Shown here one piece after another: positions 1-12,468 of a stretch of 64,000 bases of DNA; the first letter of the stretch is position 1, and the number at the start of each line of letters is the position of its first letter. Position numbers and translations under genes: made by a program. The DNA is from Mansonella perstans (Eukaryota; Nematoda; Chromadorea; Rhabditida; Onchocercidae), in the NCBI GenBank assembly GCA_037074765.1, contig JBAMDO010000247.1, positions 1 through 64,000 of the forward strand. The letters run 5' to 3'. The notes below the pieces were generated by a model. It saw only the letters and a list, made by a program, of their open reading frames with translations. It was not told the origin of the DNA and searched no databases.

Positions 1-59
1 AATTTCGAATTAAGCAAAATTAAAATTAAAAAAAAGTGAATTTTTTTACTAATGATTAC

Positions 60-230
60 CTCAACATTGTGATGAGTGATATCGCCTAATTCCATATTAC
101 AACGCCCAACACATCTCGCTTGTCTTGGCTTATCATTCATCACAAATGACTGCCCATTAGTCTCACATGTTGCGCACTGATTTTCACTGTTATCATTTGC
201 AGTATTTTCCACATTCTCCGACGGTGCCAT
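60..230 (-). CDS. N-alpha-acetyltransferase 50-like protein, first coding exon (partial)
   Basis: This is a 57-codon exon starting at the ATG at 230 and ending in a clean donor (GAG|GTAATC). The rest of the gene lies beyond the left edge. A good 3' splice site (ATATTTCAG) ends about 9 bases before the ATG, which fits spliced-leader trans-splicing. The last 14 residues, CNMELGDITHHNVE, resemble the start of NAA50 (San), where a short stretch around IELGDVTPHN opens the GNAT acetyltransferase fold; NAA50 acetylates N-terminal methionines and supports sister-chromatid cohesion. About 43 residues precede this block, with four cysteines before the match including a C-x2-C pair, so the protein would have an N-terminal extension that the human enzyme lacks. 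The identification rests on one short match and is tentative; that this is a real coding exon is much surer. Confidence 0.5.
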
Positions 231-1429
231 CGGAAATACTGAAATATCCTCTACAACCAGTTATTTCAGTAAAATCTCCTCCCATAGCAATTCTATTTAC
301 TTCAAAGACGGCATAACTAGCTTTTCATAAGAATTTAAAGTTCTAACAAACATTTTCAAAGCTTAAAAATTAATAGTAATAAATTGAACAGCAACAAACT
401 GTTCCAATACTACCACTTAGACTACATCACTCCTCAGACCATCGCTCTAACACATACATAACTTACAATTTGCCCACAAAACACCAGCCCAATCAGCATC
501 TGCACGACTATTTATCAATCTATCTATTTTTTTTATCGTCAATTTTAAAATTAACATGTGAAAAATAAAAATTAATTATGGCCTTATTTTATTCTCCACT
601 AATTAATAAAAGATGTTCATTCTCAGTAAAATAGCCTGACTAAGGTAAGTAACTTTAGTTAGCGAAGTAAAAAAAAGAAATCACTAGGAATCAAACTATC
701 ATTTATTTTGAACTTTAGATACTTTTTCTCAACAAAAAGAATGATCACTTATATTCCCGCAGAAAAAATTAATTGCATAACAAATTAGTTCAGGTAAGAA
801 AATCAAATTTCCAAATGCAACTTTTGGAAAGAATTGCACTCATGGATATCAAAGAAGCAGTAAAATAATGAGGCTAAAGAACGAAATGATGAAATTTTTG
901 AAACATGTCGATTATGATAGATGATGGTATGATAAGAACAATCAGTAGTGATACGAAAAATCAGTACATTAATATGAACTATATGTAAACATTAACAAAG
1001 CATACGATCAATCCATGAGCAAAGAAAAGAAAAAAATAAAGAATGAAAAGATTATAAACACGATAGCTTTTTTCAAAGTGCTAGTAAAGCATATCTTCAA
1101 TAATGCTACAATCTTCATATGTTTTGAAAAAAATACTTTCCATGCAGAAATAACACGATTTGATAACATCAGAATATAACGTGATACATTCGCGGAGAAT
1201 TAGAAATAAATTGCGATGCTATCGCTACGTGTTTGTTCAACTCAGATCAGTCAATTAATATGAATTGGAAGAATCAAATAGAATAGCATGTCTTATTGTA
1301 ATTTCATTGACTTACCAATGGAACTATAATGAGAACCAAAAATTAATATAAAATTAAAAGGTTACAGCAAGAAATTTTCGAGAGAAAACATAACTTTCAT
1401 ATATAAAATACAAACAATAATAACAAGCA
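231..1429. other. intergenic region between two minus-strand genes
   Basis: No open frame with splice support was seen here. It holds the promoter side of the NAA50-like gene and the 3' flank of the CEP350-like gene. The DNA is AT-rich without a clear repeat. Confidence 0.5.
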
Positions 1430-4400
1430 TTAAATATTAATAACAGCTGATAGCGATTCATCCAGCTGTTCATGCCATAATTCAGCAACCAGCTCAGTTC
1501 TAATTTCATTTTCGTAGTTTTCTAGTGCGTCTTCCCAATAATCATTTTCTGCATAAAGTTCCTCCAGAACGATATTTTCAATATCGGAATTTTTACCTCG
1601 TGATAATAGTTCCCAACGCTTTTTCCCCTTTGTATCCCATTCATTGCCTAAATAAAATTCAATAACTGATTAGGAAAAAGCAAATTGAAATGAACCAATT
1701 GATCGATTTAATAAAACCTCATATAATGTTTTGAACGATAACTCACATTATGTTAACTAAAAAAGTCACGGTTTTAAAAATTTCCGTCAATCAATCCTAC
1801 TATATTCATGCAAATGCAAAGTGACTTCGATTCCAAATATCAAATGCGACAGATTTCGAAATTTGTTATTCCGCAGAAATTTTATTTTAAATTGCTATCA
1901 ATTTTAAAAAGTGACTAACTTTTGTAATACTTGGAAAGTTGTTGCTGAAAAATGCTTTTAAGATGCAACAGATTTCGAGGTTTGGAACAATTGATATTTG
2001 TTAATCCCATATATCGACTGCGGCCAACATTTTTGAAACAACGTTTTGCAATTTCACAGCAACGATCCTCGATCAATTGCCTAGATTAATTTTTGCCTTT
2101 TTTATTATGCTTTTATTCATCACAAGATACTATTATTTTCAAAATGAAATGAAATAATCCTAACAACCGTAAATAAGCAAATTTAACAAATAGAAAGAAG
2201 ATAAGAAACAAAAAGTAAAAGAAATAGCAGAAAAATAGAGATATTTTGATAGTATATGGAATAAAGGTGAAATTTCTTCCTTTTCCTGGACTTGACATAA
2301 AAGAAATTGCTTGAAAATCTTTAACCTCATTTGTATTTCTTGCGATGCAGTTGCACTTAGATCGTCATTGACCAGTATTTCCAACGATTCTTTTGAGGTA
2401 GCTAAATTCCATATCTTCTCACTAACTGAACTGATTTCTGCGACAACCCACTTCTCATCACTCAGATAAAATCTGGAATAAATAACGTATAGCTACCTGA
2501 TTATAAGTCTCAAAGCGAAACAAAAATTTCAATGTAAATACTGTATGTTCTTGGCTGGTAATACCTTAGCAGATAGATCCAATTAAATAGTTCAGAAAAA
2601 CATAGAAAGGACTCCTACAACTTAGCAGAAATATGAGAACCTTTCAGCACTAAGAATAATGCAATACCTGAACTCCGATGATGGTACAGGTTCCGGTGAT
2701 TTGATCTGTAGATCACTTCGTATTTCTTCACAGTTTTTGGATTCTTTCGATATGAAAGGGACATCATTATCTTTAGCAACCGCATCTGTTTTTGTGCTAT
2801 CTATACCACTCAAATCAAGGCCAGGTATTAGGTCGTCAGGCTGAAACAGCTTAATGCAAACGTGATGACAAGCATTTGAGGGAATAAGTAAGCAACTGAA
2901 TATCTTGAAATAACACTTAGGAATCTCTCAGTATTGATTTTTCTGCAAAATTATGTGTAACAAAAAAACAAAAAAGGAAAAAACTTTAAAAGAAGAATTA
3001 ATCCTCCACTCAACTAAATTTTATCGTAATATTTATTAAATTTGAAAAATGTGATTAAAGCTGAAAAAAAATTTTCAAAACCAAAGAAAATTACTCACCA
3101 CTGGAATTTTATCTAAATCGTAACTTTGATTACTTTGCCATGAGTTATTCGTGGATGGTGCGGCTGAATCAGCGGTTAAATTATTACGTTCATCATGAAG
3201 CACAACCGCTTCATTCCCTAACGCTTGACTGTGTTCCAATGTTAGCATAGTTGTCAAAGAATCTTCTAACAAGGATTCGAGCAGAGCAGCAGATACAGGT
3301 GATATACAATGATTCGATGATTTCTTCTGAAAACAGAAAGTCTTAATAAAGTTGAAGAAAGAATATAATAGTGCTTCTCATACTTTATAAATCGTATTGA
3401 ATTAAGAATCTCTCAACGTTCCACTCATTTCCCATGAATATTTATCACTCGCTCTATGAATAAAATTCTGCACAGAAGCTTAATTTTTCCACATAATAAA
3501 TTTCATAAAGTGCTTTGATAAAGAAAATCTACAGTGATATGACAGACAGTGAGATCTTACAGATACGCGAGGACTATTTGCGGCACTTGTAGAGCTATCT
3601 TCACGTGGCATTGATGCTGCATATCTGGTTGACCTTGGACTTCTTGATGAGGAAAGCAGAGTAAGTTTAAAATCCCTCGACTTTGGAGATGAAGTATGCT
3701 GAAAACCAGTAATAAAAATTCCTTAACAGAGTAAGCAGAAAAGAAAATTCAAACTGAAATAATAAAAGATATCAAAAAGGATTGCAAGGATAAAAATGTG
3801 TAAATACATTATGCACATTCTACACCATAAACAATTCCATTTAACTATCTCACTTGAATGATCGATAATTTGGAATAATATTCAATAATACTTATTATAA
3901 CATTATTAGAGATAAGGATGCCACTTCTGTGGATAAGTAAATTAGTCAGTTATTTGTATTACTTTTATTTGACAATCGACAAAACACATTTCAATGCCAA
4001 ATTTACCATTACCTTATTGTCCATTTGTACATCTGGAGTAGGTGATGAAGCGGTTGTGTGGAAACTTGATGATGACTCTGCAGATATATAATTTTTAAAA
4101 TCACAACTTATGTTTCCTTCAATTACATTAAATTTTCTAAAAAATAAAATTTGAATAAAATTTACGATATTCTCTAATCATTCTAAAATATTTAATGAAA
4201 ATAATCGTGAAAATCTTTATAAATATCAATCACTATGAAAATTTAATTGTTCTAATCTTCTTAATGTTCAGACGAGCAAACCACACACAATTCGCAGCAT
4301 ATTTTCGGAAGAATAATAAAACCTGCGGTTGATGAAAAGTATACAGTATAGTTATATGCATCAGATTCATGTATACCACGGGCACAAGGACTAATAGTGA

Positions 4401-7400
4401 ACTCAGTAATAATTAAAAGCCTCTTCAAATTAAAAATATAAGAACATACAGTCTGATTTATGTGCAATTGAGCAAACCGATGTATTGATAAGGTATTTGC
4501 ATTTATATGATTTAAAGAAACTACACTAACTGATTTTAATTGAAAAAACAAGGCATTACCCTGTAAAGTAATTCCCTCTTCTTCTATTTCATTGTCACCC
4601 CTTTCTTCATTATCGGTTTCGATATCTGATGGTAGTGGTGTAAAAAACTGCTCATCAACTATACTGGAAGGAAAATCGCATCGATCCATGGCAGTTTCAT
4701 TTTCATCAATTATATCATTCGATTGAACGCCTGATTGCTCCTGCCCCTTCACTTGGGAATAACTTGTATGTGATCGACCAGAAACACATATCAATAATGC
4801 CTCTTTCGAAGTATCCTGTTGAAAACTTGTAGTTTCGCCACATAGTAATTCGCTAGAATGACTACTTCCAGGTGAACGAGTAATTATGTGGGCACTGTCT
4901 TTTGGAACTGTTGGAGCATTCTGCGAGCAAAGTAACTCATTATCTACGAATAGCGGTGTTTCATTGAAAACATTACAACTTTCGTCAACATAGTTTGGTT
5001 CAGGAGACCGCTCACTGAACCGTTCTGAAAGTGTCATGGTACTGATTGAAGATAATTCGACGGAATGATCACGGTTTTTTCTGGGTGAGTGAAGATTTTC
5101 ATACTTTTCAGAAATATCATCAGTTCCTGATTCTTCCAGTGAAAGTTTTGAAAATTGGGGGCTTTCTACATTTCCCTTTTTAAGATCCAAATCTGAACTG
5201 CAGGAATTGCTTTTAGAATGAACATCAGCATTGAAACACGATCTTTCATCAGCTTCCGAAAATCTTCCATCCGATCCTGCGGCGACTCTTATTGATATAA
5301 ATCTCGAAGATGATGCTGGGTGGCTGTCATAACTTGATATTGGGACAACAGTCGACTTTTCATTGTTATCATCTAAAAACGGATGGATAATTATGAAAAA
5401 CAGAAAAATATTCGGGATAAAATAAACTGGAAGATAATGAAAACTGATTACCATTCTCTTTTTGCAATTTATTCAGTTGTGCAATGTCTTTTTCCGTCTC
5501 CCTAATGTAACGTACATGCGCGTCGATTTGCGCCCTCAATGAATTTTCTTCACTGAAAACTGATAATGCAATAAAAATTGTCGAATTGCAATTCTACTTA
5601 ATGCTGCGACTAAGTAGAGGAAAAGAAAGTATCATAGGTAGCCTAGCCATCATTATCTTTTTCTCTTTCTGCAAATGATGGAAATTATCTTTTCTCTCAT
5701 AATGCATAAGTGCACACCTCTGATCATTGCGCATCACTCGCTGATCGAATGCTCTCTTCAGGAAATCCGCTTCTCTTCTTTTCACTTTTAATTCTTCACG
5801 CAACTGTTGCAAATTCTTATTGTAATTTGTCGAATTTTGCACTAAAACCTAACATTTCAAATGAATGGGACTATTTACGGCATTAACCGCATCCGTTAAA
5901 GATTATTAACATGACCTACCTTTCACTTCTCGGATATTTCGAATAACTCGAAGAGGATTTGGATATAACGGCCGTGTATTGTCAATGTTCACAGCATGAT
6001 CTTCGTTAATTTTAAAGCCTTAAAAAAAATACAGCTGGATAATTTAATGATATAAATAAAAAATAATGGAAATAAGCAGCGAAATAACTTCAAATCATTT
6101 TTTGAATGCGTTACTCAATTTTAATTCGCAAGAAGATTAAATTATTTCTACGTTTAACAGCAATAGTAACTCATCCAAGTCCCCACATCAGCATATCCTA
6201 ATGACTGGAAAAAGATTCATGGTAATGATATGAATTTTTTTTTCTTTTTTTGGTTATAGCTTATTTGCTACAGAACATAACACTAATAAAAATATTCAAA
6301 AATATAACATTCTCAAATCTGAGAATGCTTGGACGATGCAATTTAACACTGCATTAAGTCTGAAAAAACTTCAACGATGGCTGACATGCTAAATGTTCTT
6401 CAGTAAGCAAACCATTGCAGAATTTTAACAAAATCTTAATACAAAAGAATTAACCATGTGAACGTGTTCTTAATTTCAGTTCCCATCTCTCCAATTCTTT
6501 AGCCAAATTATTTTTTTCGAAATCCTTCGTAAAAAGAAGCACTTTCTCCGAACCTTGACGAAATTTTTCGAAACTCGAATCCTTCTTCTTACCTCTAAAA
6601 TGTAGTCATTTCTAGTCAACTTTAAATTGCTGATATAGTACATTACTATGACTACTCGTCTATTAAATATCGTATCTGCAAGGATAAGCAAAACCAACAC
6701 TACATCTCTGTTGATACTTTATTCCGTTTCATTTTGTTAATCGGTAAAAAAGTGTAGCGAATGTAAAGGTAGTTCTCAAAAATATTACCTTAAAAGTGTC
6801 AAATGTTTCTGCAAATCGAGATTAAGCAGTTGTATTCGAGCCGTCTCATGCAAATGATAATCCATCAAATTCTTCTGCAAAAAAAAAATAAAATAATTCC
6901 GCAACAGATAAAATTCATGATATTCTTATTCTTACCAACGGCATTGCACCGCGAACCGAATCAATGTACTTTCGTTTCAGCAACAGACATGCCGCTTTTA
7001 TTCGCCCTTCTTTATTTTCCACTTTCCACAAATCTTCAATTCCTTGCTGACAACATAGTCTACAATTGCTTAATCATATATGAAATATATATATAATCAA
7101 TAAAACGATAAAACCTTTTTTGACAAGGTAACTTGGCTGTGCTCAATCTAAGCATACTTTCTAATAGAAGGATTCACTTTCGCATACTCCTATACTTCCA
7201 AATGTAAAGCATAAAAATTTCTCTGTCATTCTTTAGACGAATAATTATGAAAACATCAATAATAAAATGCGAATGTCAAATAAAGTGAAAAGAAACTGAT
7301 ACTTACTTACGAAGCTCAACAAAATACAGCATACTATCGCTATAAAATTGTCGAAGAGCTTTCACACTGTTATTTGCATAATGCTCACGCTTCAACAATT

Positions 7401-10400
7401 CTTGCGATGAGTATGACGGTAAACCACTGACTTTATCGCTGCAACTGACGTCTAAAAATATTTGAACAGAAAATGAAATTATAAAATAAAAGATGTCCAA
7501 ATGAAAAGAACGTAAAAGAACCTATATGTAAGGCATAAAAATTTCTTCACTTTTTTTTAGACAAATTTGGCATCATTCTTGAAAAACAGAATCTCGTCAA
7601 TAAGAAGGGAAAAAAAACGTAGGAAGAGTAAAGAGAGGAAATTGGCAAAAATATATTCCTGTACTGATTGAGGCATTAGTAAAAAAAATCAACAAATTTG
7701 TCACGATCATACAAAAGCAAAATCTTATTACAAAAATAGATTTTAAAATTTCGAACTTTTGTTAAATAAGCTTTAATTTCAGAATATACGCATTCTTTTT
7801 TCTTACAAACCATCATACAACAAGTTAGATTTTTTAATTTTTTAAAACAAGATAGAATTTTACCATTCAGGATAGTGTGTGTCGACAATGACTCACTGAT
7901 CAGTTCCATATCAGATTCTTTTGTTTCCTGCCCAATCTAAAATGAATATCTATTCAATATCTATGTATCTATATCTGTATCTAAATATCTATTCGTCGGT
8001 GAAATATTATCATAATTTTATTAACAAAATATAAATGATAGACCATTTGCGATGTCATTTCACATTCAGCACTTCGTACTTCATTCTTTGTATCATTATC
8101 ATTACCATCATCATCAACAAAATCATTATCCTGGATTAAAATTGATTTTGAGAATGATGATTTGGGTAAATCGATTGGATCATAATTTCTTTCCTTCAGC
8201 GGATACTGATACGACTTATACATCTGCAAACAAACAGAAGAAATAACAAAAGGAAAAAGATGACACACGGCACAATAACGCCACATCAAAACCGAGCAAA
8301 ATCTCCGAACATGACCAATACAACCAAGAAATAACCCAAAAATCTGAATCCAGTGAAAAAACAAAGAAGCATGCACAATTCAGATGGAATTATTTTCCAT
8401 AAACATAAATGATTTGAGAAGGTGCAGTGTACGAGTAGTGCGGTTAATGGCAGCACAATGAAGTAACTCAAAGTTGTTTCTTAAACATTCAATTAAATTT
8501 ATTAATACGCCGAGTTCGAATAATCTTTTAAGGATAAATTATATTTAACAAAATGGCAGCACAAGCTACAAAAAGCTACAAAAACTACAGTGCACAAAAC
8601 AAGTGCAGGAAAAAACATTGCATGGTGCATATACAATCTACTAATCCACACTCGGTAAGTCTTCGCCTAATTATAAATAAAAAGTAAACAACAGAACTAT
8701 AATATAAATCCAGCTTAAAAAAAAAAAAAAGATACATTATTCGAAAGTGAATTATGCTGAACCGCTTTATTCATACGCTGTTGTACGGTTGCATAAAAGT
8801 TGCTTTGCCGATTAAAGCATTTTTCGCATGGTGTTAAGTTCTGAAAAAGGTAATTCAAATAATGTATCTTTTTAAATAATGTATCAATTTCCTCGAAAAT
8901 TATAAACCTTTGACTAGTATGGAATGTACAACAAAATCGACACTTCTTCCTGCAAAATTTCATAACAAGCTTATTAATTATCTCTTCAAGCAAAAAAATG
9001 ATCAAAGCAAACATAATAATTAAATGACCAAATAAATAACATAATACACATATACTATCAATAAACAAATACTTTAAGTGAACACATTTTCTTCTGTTTA
9101 CATCAATGTAGCTCATTTTTTTGCAGCAGAAAATTTCATTCATAATGCTAATAAATGGTTCTGTTGAACCTAAATTTTGATTACCTGTGTTTGTCTTGAT
9201 ACAGTCCGATCAATTATTTCTATCTGTATGTTGTGCTAGATATTAATTTTCGAAAAATTTATAAATGCCGAAACATTCACTGGTAACGAAATATTTATGT
9301 TAACAAAACAAACAAAAAAAAAAAAAACGCAAAAAGAAAAAAAATGTAAAATGTTTTAGCAAGTACCGGAAGTCAGTGACGACAATAAACGCATGATTAT
9401 GTTACACTATGTGATATAATCGCGCCTGGTATTGCAACAACTAAATTTCGTCGGAAGCTTGGTGAGATAAAGTGCGTAAATTTATTACCTTACAAAGAAA
9501 AATTAAAGAATAATTTTGTCGCCCTTACAAAGGAGATAAAAATTGCATGTTGCAAAAAAAAGAAGCAAAACATAAATTAACTTATCGCAGGCTAAACCAA
9601 AAGAAATAAAAGAATATGTGGTTCATTTAAAGTTCATGCGAAAAATATTACGTACCCTTCCATCACCATCACCAGTGATTCCAACATCGATTTCCTGTTC
9701 ATCTAACAAAACTTGGTTATTGAAAGTATCGCGAACATCCCGAAAATGCTGGCTCATTTCAGCAGCGTTTCTTCCATAAGCAATTTGAGCTTTCAGCCGA
9801 CAGCCCAATATTTTACCGCGTGCTACGCCTTTGGCATTCTGCTGTAATTTGCTACTAAATGTAAGCGTGTTTTTCAAAAAGTTTAAGAAAAAAACACACT
9901 GAAAATGAGAATACATAATGAAGGCAGAATTACCGAACCTTAAGAAAGAGATGATCGCTGTAAGGATTCTTTTCTAAAATATATTCTTTGGACAAGAAGT
10001 CGTCATTCATTTTACTGCATTCGAAATGTGAAGAAATCGACACCCGATTTGAAAATGATGTTTGCAAAAAGCGTGCTGCTCTGTAACAAATTATCAGAAA
10101 AAAAATGAGAATTTACGGATTAAATAATATACCTATTAATTTTTAGCCTTACTGGTTTTCATTAAGTGAAATAATGCAAAGTATATGAAAATACCGCAAA
10201 GTAATAAGTATATTATGAACTGCTGACCTAAGAAATCAAACTCTGCACTTTCCCTCATCAGGTAATAGTTGAAAGTACTAATGCAGATAAATAAAAAACT
10301 GATGATGAGATTTTACGCGACAAAGAAATAGGAGACAATGCGAAAATATTACTCATCTATATCATTTTCCAAATTATTTAGACTGTTAAACGACTGCTTG

Positions 10401-12468
10401 ATTTTAAAATTCATTTCGTCACAAGAACTTCTCTGACCACATCCATCGATGTTCAGATTTACAAGTTGCGATACCTTAAATATTGTGAAAGCTCAGTTTC
10501 AAGTAAGCATATCATGATTTTGAGTCTATCACACAGTATAGAAAAATGGTCATATTAGTAAGCCTGTCAAATGATAAACTTGCCGTCTTATTTTTTGTTG
10601 ACCAATCGAAGATATCACTGACTGAAAGATAAGATTCATATCATAGTCGTATTTGAGAAATCCTCATTTATTGCCCTACCACAATGCAAAACTTTCCACA
10701 ATCGAGCATTCAACAAAATGCACTTCTTTTCATTTCAATAATAATACTCGCCTTTTGCTTCCGGAATTCGGGGCTGTACAACTCTGTCTTTCCTAATTCC
10801 ATCCACTTTATTTCTGGTATGCACACTTTTAGGCTGTAGTAAATACAAATTCTTTGAACTGCTCCGCAAAAACCTATTTGCGCCAATTACAGTTTTTGTT
10901 ATTTGAGGTCTAAAAAAACAAGATATGAACAAACATAACAGACATCTAAAACAAACCGGATGTGGAAGTAAAAACTAGGAATTAAATGACCCGCACTAGT
11001 AATTTATTTAATCAGTGTTTTTAAATCTTCACAGAGACATCTACAGTCGTGAATGTTTGACCACGTGATTTCATATATGTGGTGTTGAAACATGAAAATT
11101 TGGCTTGTATGCTTCATTCACAAAATGAATAAGTATCTTTCTCGAAAAAGGGATTCAAACATTTAAAATATGGAAATAACTACCCTTCATCTGCAGATAT
11201 TACTGATGATTTGTGTGCCCAACTGTTCTAAAAAAAAATGCATTAATAGAGCAAATTTCTCAAGGATAGCAAATATAAATAAAAATAAGAAAATTCCAAT
11301 GGTTTCAAGTCTTTCGTTTTTCATCTCGGTAAAAAAAATCTGAATCAAAAGACATGCTTTTTCAAGTCTCTCTATAATAATTACTCTCAAAAATTAAAAA
11401 ACTAGTCAAAAAAAGGGAAATTTTTCAATATTATTCGCCTTAAAAACGACACATATTCAACGGTTTGCGTTATCCAATCAGAAATTAACCTTTGCTCGTA
11501 AATCGTTTTTCGAAGTGTGTAATGATAGCATGGAATCGTAAAGATCATCTTTATCATCGCTAAAACCTTTCAATCTTCTACAGCATTGCTTAACTGTAAT
11601 TTGAAAAAAGATTAAAACGAAAATAATCAACTCTTCTTCGGCACCAAACAATTCTAAAACTCTTTTTGCCCATACCAAACTGCTCCGCAACTCTTCCATA
11701 CAAACTGGTTAAGGATACGGCATGGCCGTCAAAATTTCTGATGCTGTTCCAATGAGGAAGAAAGGGAATGAATACACTCATTTTCAAAACTGTTGTATTG
11801 CTGAGTATTAGGAACAATGCTAATATTTCACATGTAAAGAAAAAAATCGAAACTGGTAATTACCATGGTTAAATAATTAAATGAAGTACAAAAAATACAA
11901 AAAAAGTTTGCTTACATGCAACCGAAGTACGGATTCTCTGTGCCTTTCGTAACACGTTCTCTTCAAATGTATTCCTCGTATATTGCACTTTGTTGCACGT
12001 TATGTGAAATTTCCGAGTTTTGTTTGCAGCTTTTTCAACTCCAAGGCTCCTTTGATTGTTTGCCTTATTTTCAGCTAAATATTCTTAAGAATTATTTTCG
12101 CAATCGTAACTGTGCATTAACACAGTAGATGATGTATCATAATTTGATTGTACTTACTTGGAAGCTATGAGAACCGAAAATAACTGAAAAAGTATTTGCC
12201 ACTAGTAATTTAGATGCAATATAATCAGATATGCAAAACCGTTATCTACATTCCAGTTTCACAATTTCAAATTACTTTTAACTATATTTTACTTCCATAC
12301 AAAATTCCGTCTTTCATTTTTATAAAACCATAAATTTCCACAAATTAAGCATTTATCTGAAATTGCATTAAAACTTTTTTAAAATAATCAAGCATAATAA
12401 GCCCATATGAAACATTTACCGTTTAAAATCCGTCGTTGAATATGCTCCAATAAATCATGGCGATTCAT
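1430..12468 (-). CDS. large serine-rich coiled-coil protein, CEP350-like C-terminus
   Basis: A 27-exon model gives 1402 residues with every junction in phase: 12420-12468, 11916-12074, 11490-11593, 11184-11227, 10752-10909, 10584-10621, 10353-10474, 9939-10080, 9656-9841, 8736-8840, 8044-8223, 7897-7936, 7307-7451, 6936-7059, 6789-6874, 6455-6594, 5920-6018, 5598-5841, 5452-5552, 4560-5372, 4013-4077, 3561-3698, 3099-3326, 2668-2840, 2326-2472, 1920-2080, 1430-1647. The start MNRHDLLEH lies 20 bases after a TATTACAG site, so a trans-spliced first exon is likely. The middle (about residues 470-760) is charged and probably coiled coil. The 813-base exon is acidic and rich in Ser. The C-terminus has a WVVAEI segment, a Cys-rich basic block and a final acidic helix ending LSAVINI, which recalls the end of centrosomal CEP350. 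No CAP-Gly domain was found, so the name is a suggestion. Two introns start with GC instead of GT. Confidence 0.6.
10578..10590 (-). other. GC 5' splice site of intron 6 (CEP350-like gene)
   Basis: The junction reads AAGACG|GCAAGT on the minus strand. The following exon is open only in phase 0, which this donor supplies; the alternative GT three bases further in gives a stop codon. Confidence 0.7.
10745..10757 (-). other. GC 5' splice site of intron 5 (CEP350-like gene)
   Basis: The junction reads AAAAG|GCGAGT on the minus strand. The nearest GT (after GGCGA) would join in a frame that stops at once (TGA) in the next exon, so the GC donor is the only one here that keeps the frame. Confidence 0.7.

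Noticed and set aside
8950..8952. Acceptor opening a CRFCC-containing exon in the CEP350-like gene
   Set aside because: The preceding exon ends in phase 0, in which this exon stops early; the acceptor at 8840 keeps the frame.
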